A stretch of 19,143 nt of DNA from Lachnospiraceae bacterium UBA3643 (GTDB lineage: Bacteria > Bacillota > Clostridia > Lachnospirales > Lachnospiraceae), in the NCBI GenBank assembly GCA_002373855.1, contig DFKO01000193.1, forward strand, positions 1-19,143. The letters run 5' to 3'. A model generated the notes under the pieces. The model was not told the origin of the DNA and searched no databases. It was given only the letters and a program-made list of their open reading frames with translations. The position numbers were made by a program, and so were the translations under genes. Below, piece after piece: positions 14,053 through 19,143 of the stretch (position 1 is the first letter of the stretch; each line of letters begins with the position of its first letter).

Positions 14053-14250
14053 ATGGCATTTCGATTAAAGAAAGAATATACAGAATACGAATATAAAAGC
14101 TTAAGACTCCCAAAAACTCTTATTGAAAGAGTCCAGGAAGCTGCAAACGAAAACAGTATGAGTTTTAATAAAGTCGTTATCCAGAGTCTTGAATATGCAT
14201 TAGACAATATGGAATCCTCACCTCAAAATAAAAATAACCGTTCCGTATAG
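14053..14250 (+). CDS. ribbon-helix-helix (Arc-like) DNA-binding protein
   Basis: 65 aa. Residues about 13-53 fit the ribbon-helix-helix fold: strand YEYKSLRLPK, helix TLIERVQEAANENS, turn MSFNK, helix VVIQSLEYALDN. Such dimers insert the strand pair in the DNA major groove; they are often antitoxins, plasmid-type regulators or phage repressors. The basic N-terminus (MAFRLKKEYTEYE) precedes it. AAGGAG lies 9 nt before the ATG. It stands alone on the plus strand, divergent from the lipoprotein, with no toxin gene after it, and its own inverted-repeat operator suggests autoregulation. The stop codon lies in the loop of its terminator. Confidence 0.85.
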   Translation: MAFRLKKEYTEYEYKSLRLPKTLIERVQEAANENSMSFNKVVIQSLEYALDNMESSPQNKNNRSV

Positions 14251-14264
14251 GTTCGGTTATTTTT
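14230..14264 (+). terminator. intrinsic terminator overlapping the end of the ribbon-helix-helix gene
   Basis: AAAATAACCG (14231-14240) pairs with CGGTTATTTT (14254-14263), 13-nt loop containing the stop codon, T run after it. Confidence 0.82.
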
Positions 14265-14287
14265 GATACCTATATATATTTTCTTAT

Positions 14288-14345
14288 TTAAGCTTCTTCA
14301 TTCATCTTGGCAAGCTTTGCGGCCTGGTCGGCCGTGCAAAGCAAA
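14288..14345 (-). pseudogene. second, diverged copy of the prfA 3' end (attachment-site-like remnant)
   Basis: Read on the minus strand this encodes ADQAAKLAKMNEEA then a stop, against [13 protein letters not shown] at the end of the intact prfA. Over 35 bp (14298-14332 against 14816-14850) 32 bases agree. The remnant has no upstream coding frame of RF1 and stops matching after about 45 bp. Upstream of the match the frame loses one codon relative to prfA. The two copies lie 518 bp apart in the same orientation and enclose the YgiT gene, as expected when an element integrates in a gene's 3' end and restores it. Confidence 0.65.
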
Positions 14346-14401
14346 AACATCCACACTTAAATAATATTGATAACTCCGATAATAAAAAAAGAGATTAAAA
14401 G

Positions 14402-14427
14402 CCTATCTGATAATGGATAGTTTTTTC
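14402..14427 (+). terminator. weak possible terminator, plus strand
   Basis: CTATC, 8-nt loop, GATAG followed by six T. The stretch 14265-14441 otherwise holds only the prfA remnant; no ORF or clear promoter is seen that this would serve. Confidence 0.3.
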
Positions 14428-14440
14428 TTTTACGACAAAC

Positions 14441-14473
14441 AAAAAACTCTCAACTACAAAGCCGAGAGTTTTT
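14441..14473 (-). terminator. intrinsic terminator of the YgiT-type gene
   Basis: Minus strand AAAAACTCTC, 12-nt loop, GAGAGTTTTTT; T runs on both sides make it usable in both directions. It lies just after the stop codon. Confidence 0.8.
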
Positions 14474-14484
14474 ATGCTGCTGAA

Positions 14485-14712
14485 TTATGCTACTTTCGAA
14501 TAGTCAATAACCGCTATTTCTTGTAAGACGGATTTAGCGGCATTGACTAGCTTTTCCAACCGTTCCGATACTTCATCGCTAAATATAGTTTCTCCACATA
14601 CTTGACATTCTAAACAAGGAACATTTTTAACAACTATAATGCAATCCTTGTATTCTACAGTAAACGTAGTAAATGTTTTAATTTTGTCATCTCTGAAACA
14701 TGCATTGCACAT
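14485..14712 (-). CDS. YgiT-type (MqsA N-terminal-like) zinc-finger protein, orphan antitoxin candidate
   Basis: 75 aa. Two CxxC pairs, CNAC near the start and CLECQVC in the middle (residues about 2-5 and 33-39), form the zinc site of the YgiT/MqsA N-terminal domain; GETIFSDEVSERLEKLV is the standard end of that domain. The C-terminal DNA-binding HTH of full MqsA is missing, replaced by a short helix and tail. In TA operons such proteins neutralise MqsR-like or DUF4258 RNases, but no toxin gene is adjacent, so its job here is unclear. The start is the ATG 7 nt after AGGAGG; the upstream ATG (14718) lies only 1 nt from it. It sits between the two prfA ends. Confidence 0.82.
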   Translation of the reverse strand: MCNACFRDDKIKTFTTFTVEYKDCIIVVKNVPCLECQVCGETIFSDEVSERLEKLVNAAKSVLQEIAVIDYSKVA

Positions 14713-14766
14713 AATCATTCCTCCTTCCTTGTTTTGAAATCCGCCTCCCAGTGTTCTGCGTCAGGA

Positions 14767-14780
14767 TGCTTTCAAGCATT
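14767..14780. repeat. small perfect hairpin between prfA and the YgiT gene
   Basis: ATGCTT, two bases, AAGCAT. No T run follows on the minus strand, so it is not a normal terminator of prfA. It lies next to the putative integration junction. Confidence 0.35.
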
Positions 14781-14808
14781 CGCTTTTGACAGTTAGCCTG
14801 TTAACATT

Positions 14809-15882
14809 CTACTGCTCATTCATCTTCACAAGCTTTGCTGCCTGGTCGGCGGCGATGCATGCGTCGATTATTTCCTGAATATCTCCGTTCATAATCTTAT
14901 CCAGCTTGTAAAGTGTGAGTCCGATACGATGGTCAGTGACGCGTCCCTGGGGGAAGTTGTATGTACGTATCTTCTCTGAGCGGTCTCCCGTACCGATCTG
15001 GCTACGCCTTGCATCGGCCTCTGCGTCATGTGCTTTCTGGCACTCAAGGTCATAGAGCTTTGCACGGAGCAGGTTAAATGCTTTCTCTTTATTCTGAATC
15101 TGAGACTTTTCAGTCTGTGAATAGATTACGATTCCCGTAGGATAATGTGTGAGTCGTACTGCCGAGTCTGTTGTGTTGACACACTGACCACCGTTACCTG
15201 ATGCACGCATTACATCGATTCGGATATCTTTCTCGTCGATATGTACATCTACTTCTTCGGCCTCGGGAATTACGGCTACCGATGCTGTTGATGTATGTAT
15301 ACGACCGCCCGACTCAGTCTCCGGTACACGCTGTACACGGTGTACACCCGACTCATATTTCAGGATGGAGTACGCGCCCTGACCGGAAACCATGAATTCG
15401 ATTTCCTTCATACCGCCGATACCTGTCTCGTCAGCATTTACCACATCAATCTTCCATCTGCGCTGCTCGATATAATGAGCATACATGCGATAAAGCTCTG
15501 CTGCAAAGAGGGCTGCCTCGTCTCCGCCGGCGCCTGCTCTTATCTCCACTACGACGTCCTTATCATCGTTAGGGTCCTTGGGGAGCAGGAGTATCTTGAG
15601 CTCATGCTCGAGTTCCTCAACACGCTTTTTTGCATTTGAGAGCTCCTCCTTGAGCATCTCGCGCATGTCGGGATCTTTTTCGTCACCGAGCATCACCTCG
15701 GCATCCTCTATATCCTGCTTACATTTCTTGTATTCCTTATATGCCTCCACTATAGGTGAGAGGTCGCTCTGCTCCTTCATGAGTTTTTTAAATCTCTGAG
15801 GGTTGTCGGTTACACCCGGTTCAGAGAGCTCATTTAAGAGTTCCTCAAATCTTCTTAATAAATCGTCTAATTTATCAAACAT
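14809..15882 (-). CDS. prfA: peptide chain release factor 1
   Basis: 357 aa, full length. RF1 reads UAA and UAG and triggers release of the finished protein from the ribosome. The coiled N-terminal domain (1-100), the PxT codon-reading motif as PET (187-189, in [18 protein letters not shown]), and the catalytic GGQ (231-233, in [21 protein letters not shown]) are all present. The PxT form and the absence of an RF2-type SPF motif identify RF1 rather than RF2. GGAG lies 6 nt before the ATG. It follows prmC by 33 nt; PrmC methylates the glutamine of its GGQ motif. Its 3' end is duplicated 518 bp downstream. Confidence 0.97.
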   Translation of the reverse strand: MFDKLDDLLRRFEELLNELSEPGVTDNPQRFKKLMKEQSDLSPIVEAYKEYKKCKQDIEDAEVMLGDEKDPDMREMLKEELSNAKKRVEELEHELKILLLPKDPNDDKDVVVEIRAGAGGDEAALFAAELYRMYAHYIEQRRWKIDVVNADETGIGGMKEIEFMVSGQGAYSILKYESGVHRVQRVPETESGGRIHTSTASVAVIPEAEEVDVHIDEKDIRIDVMRASGNGGQCVNTTDSAVRLTHYPTGIVIYSQTEKSQIQNKEKAFNLLRAKLYDLECQKAHDAEADARRSQIGTGDRSEKIRTYNFPQGRVTDHRIGLTLYKLDKIMNGDIQEIIDACIAADQAAKLVKMNEQ

Positions 15883-15915
15883 GTTATTCTCCGTACTTCC
15901 TGTATTATCTTAATC

Positions 15916-16746
15916 TTACCTTAGTATTCCCATCACGCATCTGTCGTTGCCTGACAGATCAGACTTAACAAGTATATCCTCAAAGCCTGCATCACGCATA
16001 AGATTGCTTACGCTCTCGCCCTGGTCATATCCTATCTCGAAATAAAGACGTCCTTTTTTATTTAGATATTTTGGACTTTCTTTAATTATCTGCCTGTAGA
16101 AATCAAGTCCGTCTTCACCGCCGTCAAGGGCATTTGCCGGTTCGTAATCCTTCACTTCAGGCATAAGGGTACTTATTACATCTTTTACAATATATGGCGG
16201 ATTGGAAACTATAAAATCATATTTCCCATCTATATTCTCAAAAAGATCGCTGTGTATAAATGTGATATCGGCGCAGTGTCCGTCTGCATTCTTTTTTGCA
16301 ACTTTAAGCGCAGCCTCTGATATATCAGCAGCTGTTGCGTTTATTTCTTTAAGATTATCTTTGATCGCAATGACTATACAGCCCGAGCCTGTGCACATAT
16401 CAAGGAAATTTTTTGCATCCTTTTCGTTTTTAAGTACGAGCTCTACAAGATTCTCCGTATCAAATCTCGGTATCAGCACGGATTCATCCACATAATATTC
16501 GGCTCCGTAAAAATACGCCGTATGAGTTATGTACTGCAGCGGATACCTCTCGCTTCTCTTTTTTATCACATCAAGATATGATTTTTCAGCATCTAATGGC
16601 ACTTCATCGTCTGAATGCGCCAGGTAGAACGATCTCTTCATGCCCGTCATATATTCAAATAAAATATATGAGTCAACATCATATTCATCTATATTGCTTT
16701 CCTTAAGGATTCTGGTCCCCGTCTCCAGCAGCTGTCTGTACGTCAC
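15916..16746 (-). CDS. prmC: release factor glutamine N5-methyltransferase
   Basis: 276 aa, usual length. It methylates the GGQ glutamine of release factors using S-adenosylmethionine. The N-terminal helical recognition domain contains YPLQYITHTAYFYG (the family's PLQYI-G region), followed by VLIPRFDTENLVELVL, SAM-binding motif I as FLDMCTGSGCIVIAI (114-128) and the catalytic SNPPYI (181-186), which places it among N5-glutamine methyltransferases. The start is GTG, overlapping the DUF1385 gene by 44 nt; AGGA lies 8 nt upstream and MTYRQLLETG is the standard family start. Directly upstream of its substrate gene prfA. Confidence 0.95.
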   Translation of the reverse strand: MTYRQLLETGTRILKESNIDEYDVDSYILFEYMTGMKRSFYLAHSDDEVPLDAEKSYLDVIKKRSERYPLQYITHTAYFYGAEYYVDESVLIPRFDTENLVELVLKNEKDAKNFLDMCTGSGCIVIAIKDNLKEINATAADISEAALKVAKKNADGHCADITFIHSDLFENIDGKYDFIVSNPPYIVKDVISTLMPEVKDYEPANALDGGEDGLDFYRQIIKESPKYLNKKGRLYFEIGYDQGESVSNLMRDAGFEDILVKSDLSGNDRCVMGILR

Positions 16747-17725
16747 CTTTAGTATCCTCGCTCGTCACACCGAAATGTTTCTTTTGAAATCCGCGCCAGT
16801 CATATATCTTCTCTATAGAAGCGATGGCAACCTCGACTATCTTTTCATCAGGTTCCTTGGTGGTGATCCTCTGGAGTGCCAGTCCCGGTGCAGATATCAC
16901 CTTTACCAGTCCGTTGTCATGCTTTCCTGCATAGCGGAGTATCTCATAGGATACGCCTGCGATCACAGGGATGAGCAGGAGTCTCAGCAATACCTTGAGC
17001 CACATCTCATCTACCCTGATAAAGAAAAACAGGAGTATCGTGATGAGCATCACTATTAGTAGGAAACTGGTACCGCATCTTCTGTGGAGTCTTGATGACT
17101 TCATTACATTTTCCGTATTAAGTTCTTTGCCGGACTCAATACAGTTGATGCATTTATGCTCTGCACCATGGTACTGATAGAGTCTGTAGATATCCTTCAT
17201 AAAAGATATGCCAAATACATATCCGAGGAAAATCAGGAGTCTGACTACGCCTTCAATAATGGCTACAAGAGAATCATTTAGCAGGATACTGCCGAGCCAC
17301 TCCGATATGAAATAAGGTAACAGCATAAACAGACCGACCGCAATCAGCAGAGATATAAAAACGGTAAATCCCATAACGACATCTTCGGCCTTGTCGCCAA
17401 ATATCTTATTTATAAATCCGTCAGCTTTTGTCTCCTCTTCCTCATCTTCATAAAATGATGCGGAATATGTCAGGGTCTTCATACCCAGCGACATTGAATC
17501 TATAAAATTAACCACGCCTCTGATAAAAGGTATCTTTGTAAAGATGTTGTCTCCGAATACTCCGGCATACTCCCACTTCTTTACATCAATGGAACCGTTC
17601 GGGAGTCTCACCGCTACTGAGTACTCATTTTTGTTTTTCATCATGATACCCTCGAGTACGGCCTGACCGCCGATACCCGAATATACAGGCTTGTTCTTTT
17701 TGTTTTTCTTTGTATTCTTAGCCAC
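16703..17725 (-). CDS. DUF1385 family membrane protein (YqhQ-like)
   Basis: 340 aa. A basic N-terminus leads into the family signature YSGIGGQAVLEGIMMKNKNEYSVAVR, then IPFIRGVVNFIDSMSLGMKTLTYSA. About four or five membrane segments follow (roughly 115-138, 155-178, 218-238, 240-260). The YHGAEHKCINCIESG and RLHRRCGTSFLL stretches carry conserved His and Cys residues suggestive of metal binding; the function is unknown. It starts with GTG, with AAGGAG 7 nt upstream, after the rpmE terminator. The rpmE - DUF1385 - prmC - prfA order is conserved in Lachnospiraceae from memory; a direct role in translation is not established. Confidence 0.92.
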   Translation of the reverse strand: MAKNTKKNKKNKPVYSGIGGQAVLEGIMMKNKNEYSVAVRLPNGSIDVKKWEYAGVFGDNIFTKIPFIRGVVNFIDSMSLGMKTLTYSASFYEDEEEETKADGFINKIFGDKAEDVVMGFTVFISLLIAVGLFMLLPYFISEWLGSILLNDSLVAIIEGVVRLLIFLGYVFGISFMKDIYRLYQYHGAEHKCINCIESGKELNTENVMKSSRLHRRCGTSFLLIVMLITILLFFFIRVDEMWLKVLLRLLLIPVIAGVSYEILRYAGKHDNGLVKVISAPGLALQRITTKEPDEKIVEVAIASIEKIYDWRGFQKKHFGVTSEDTKGDVQTAAGDGDQNP

Positions 17726-17741
17726 GCTTTATCTCCTTAAA

Positions 17742-17782
17742 AGAAAAATAAGGTTGAGATAGATATCAGCTACCTCAACCTT
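17742..17782 (-). terminator. intrinsic terminator of rpmE
   Basis: Minus strand AAGGTTGAG and CTCAACCTT (stem extendable to 13 bp with one wobble), followed by ATTTTTC. Lies between rpmE and the DUF1385 gene, so read-through may feed the downstream genes. Confidence 0.78.
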
Positions 17783-17799
17783 TGAACTCTTAAAGATAA

Positions 17800-18006
17800 T
17801 TACTTGCTCTCTACGCCGTACTTCTTGTTGAACTTATCGATTCGTCCACGAGCCTGTGCTGACTTCTGCTGACCTGTGTAGAACGAATGGCACTTTGAAC
17901 AAACTTCAACGTGTATCTCGGGCTTTGTAGAACCTGTTACGAAAGTATTACCGCAGTTGCAGGTTACTGTTGCCTGATAGTACTCAGGATGTATTCCTTC
18001 TCTCAT
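17800..18006 (-). CDS. rpmE: 50S ribosomal protein L31 (zinc-binding form)
   Basis: 68 aa, normal for L31. [48 protein letters not shown] is the diagnostic pattern; the cysteines of CNCG and CSKC make the zinc-binding (C+) form, so this is the zinc-replete version rather than the zinc-free paralogue. It joins the two ribosomal subunits at the central protuberance bridge. AGGTG lies 9 nt before the ATG, and a promoter is visible about 60 nt upstream. Confidence 0.97.
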   Translation of the reverse strand: MREGIHPEYYQATVTCNCGNTFVTGSTKPEIHVEVCSKCHSFYTGQQKSAQARGRIDKFNKKYGVESK

Positions 18007-18066
18007 TTCTCAATTCACCTCTCTATATCTATAATTTATTATCTTGTCTTTTCAAACAGCTTTTTT

Positions 18067-18095
18067 AGTTTAGCATAGAAGTTTTTAATTTGCAA
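18067..18095 (-). promoter_or_regulatory. promoter of rpmE
   Basis: Minus strand TTGCAA (18090-18095), 17-bp spacer, TAAACT (18067-18072), in the AT-rich gap after the rdgB-like gene. Confidence 0.55.
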
Positions 18096-18105
18096 CTACT
18101 TTTTT

Positions 18106-18723
18106 CTATAATATTTCAAGCTGTGACAGAATAGCCCGAAGTGCCTGTCCTCTGTGGCTTACACTGTTTTTCTGCTCCGGTGTCATCTGGGCTGTGGTAC
18201 ATCCGTATTCTTCCATATAAAAGAATGGATCATATCCGAATCCGTTTTCTCCGGCCATCTTATAGGCTACCCGGCCGGCGCATATACCTTTTGACGCTTT
18301 CTCGCTGCCATCAGAAAGTATCGCCGACATGGCACATACAAATCTCGCGGTACGCTTTTCATCAGGTACATCCTTCATATCATTCATCACATCTGTCATC
18401 GCCTCAGGATATGTCCGCTCTCCGAGCCATCTGTGACTGTATACTCCGGGTGCTCCGTCATAATAGTCTATCTCAAGTCCCGAATCATCAGCGAGGACTG
18501 CATAGTCTTCATATTTACCGGATGATCTTACATAATCATAAACAGCCTTTGCCTTGATATGCGCATTCTCCTCAAAGGTGGTGCCTGTCTCCTCCACATC
18601 ATCGTTAAATCCGATATCCTTAAGAGTCAGCACCTTTACATCCTTGCCCGTAGTCATCTCGGTGATTTCTCTTACCTTATCCTTATTTGATGTGGCAAAT
18701 ATTATGTATTTAATTTCAGACAT
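18106..18723 (-). CDS. rdgB: RdgB/HAM1-type dITP/XTP pyrophosphatase
   Basis: 205 aa, standard length. It hydrolyses non-canonical purine triphosphates (dITP, XTP) to monophosphates, keeping them out of DNA and RNA. Visible motifs: IIFATSNKDKVREI (7-20, substrate-binding S-x-N-x-x-K), ALADDSGLEID (metal site, 76-86), GAPGVYSHRWLG (90-101), GFGYDPFFY (161-169) and SHRGQALRA (189-197). Its ATG overlaps the last 8 nt of the upstream methyltransferase gene, showing translational coupling. Confidence 0.95.
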   Translation of the reverse strand: MSEIKYIIFATSNKDKVREITEMTTGKDVKVLTLKDIGFNDDVEETGTTFEENAHIKAKAVYDYVRSSGKYEDYAVLADDSGLEIDYYDGAPGVYSHRWLGERTYPEAMTDVMNDMKDVPDEKRTARFVCAMSAILSDGSEKASKGICAGRVAYKMAGENGFGYDPFFYMEEYGCTTAQMTPEQKNSVSHRGQALRAILSQLEIL

Positions 18724-19143
18724 CTTTCCTGTCTCCTTTTGGCGGCTTGGGACCCATAAACTGATAGAAATAGGTCTTTAACATGCCGTTATATATTTTT
18801 CTGTTTTTGTCGGCTTTTCTGCCGATGTATTTTTCGCAGTCCTGATAAGAACTGATGAGATACATGGACCATGTATCCATATTTTTAAACCGCTCTCCGA
18901 TAGTACTGTATAGTTCCGGGAGGGCCTCCTTTTCCTCAAGACGCTCTCCGTACGGAGGGTTGGTTACGATAAATCCGTATTTCTTCGGACTCGCCAGATC
19001 TTTTATATCCCGCTCCTGGAAATGGATGAGATGCTCCACTCCCGCAAGCTTTGCATTTTCCCTTGCGATCTTAACCATCTTTGGATCAAGGTCATATCCC
19101 TGTATATTTAATGACTGTGGCATATCCACATCTTCTTTTGCTT
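18716..19143 (-). CDS. THUMP-type class I SAM-dependent RNA methyltransferase, C-terminal part (cut by window edge)
   Basis: 142 codons visible, open through the window end, so the N-terminal THUMP region is outside. The visible part is the Rossmann methyltransferase core: LNIQGYDLDPKMVKIARENAKLAGV (SAM-binding acidic loop and helix), KYGFIVTNPPYGERL (motif IV, N-P-P-Y), and the C-terminal CEKYIGRKADKNRKIYNGMLKTYFYQFMGPKPPK typical of the RlmL/YpsC 23S rRNA guanine-N2 methyltransferases. The apparent GTG start at 19129 is an artefact of truncation. It overlaps the rdgB-like gene. Confidence 0.92.
   Translation of the reverse strand, partial: AKEDVDMPQSLNIQGYDLDPKMVKIARENAKLAGVEHLIHFQERDIKDLASPKKYGFIVTNPPYGERLEEKEALPELYSTIGERFKNMDTWSMYLISSYQDCEKYIGRKADKNRKIYNGMLKTYFYQFMGPKPPKGDRKDV

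Noticed and set aside
13931..14207. Minus-strand ORFs across the lipoprotein/ribbon-helix-helix divergent region
   Set aside because: They run through promoters and the coding strand of the ribbon-helix-helix gene, with no ribosome binding site or family resemblance.
15201..15799. Plus-strand ORFs within prfA
   Set aside because: Opposite-strand shadows of a clearly recognised gene.
16640..17177. Plus-strand ORFs across the prmC/DUF1385 junction
   Set aside because: Shadows of two recognised genes with matching family motifs on the minus strand.
18141..18557. 138-codon plus-strand ORF inside the rdgB-like gene
   Set aside because: Opposite-strand shadow; the minus frame has all the pyrophosphatase motifs.
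1..19143. CRISPR array, rRNA genes, insertion sequences or prophage structural genes
   Set aside because: No regularly spaced repeats, rRNA sequence, transposase, integrase or phage structural protein could be found by reading both strands.

Overview
The window looks like a chromosomal piece of a low-to-mid GC Gram-positive anaerobe of the Lachnospiraceae (Butyrivibrio, Lachnospira or Pseudobutyrivibrio type). This rests on gene content and order: rpmE - DUF1385 - prmC - prfA, a DUF5688 protein, a Lachnospiraceae-type MurE paralogue with a DNSR motif, a TtcA-like protein, and strong AGGAGG-type ribosome binding sites. This is family recognition by eye; no search was run.

Left part (1-1743, all minus): a small operon-like set starting with an unrecognised 140-aa protein with no visible ribosome binding site, then two GNAT acetyltransferases, a 33-aa small ORF and the start of a DUF2809 membrane protein cut by the window edge. 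From 1763 to 5209, two nearly identical hairpins (25-bp stem, 16-nt loop) bracket a membrane-anchored FKBP-type foldase (minus) and a divergent plus-strand pair, a MurE-like ligase and a Dabb-domain protein. From 5219 to 9842 (minus) come a membrane SH3 protein, tRNA-Arg(CCG), a DUF5688 protein, elongation factor P, and an XRE regulator overlapping a TtcA-like protein whose PP-loop is destroyed.

Middle part (9.8-14.8 kb) reads as accessory DNA. It holds an AraC regulator coupled to a 10-codon leader peptide, then a compact type I toxin-antitoxin locus missing from ordinary ORF lists: a 44-aa holin-like toxin on the minus strand with a textbook promoter containing a LexA (SOS) box, facing a short plus-strand RNA with its own consensus promoter and terminator. 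Next are an 810-aa AT-rich lipoprotein, a divergent ribbon-helix-helix regulator with a 10-bp inverted repeat abutting its start codon, and an orphan YgiT-type zinc-finger antitoxin. This last gene lies between the intact 3' end of prfA and a second, diverged copy of that 3' end, the footprint expected of site-specific integration at prfA.

Right part (14809-19143, minus) is core: prfA, prmC, a DUF1385 membrane protein and rpmE (translation termination and ribosome genes, closely packed), then a RdgB-type nucleotide pyrophosphatase overlapping the C-terminal part of a THUMP-type rRNA methyltransferase cut by the window edge.
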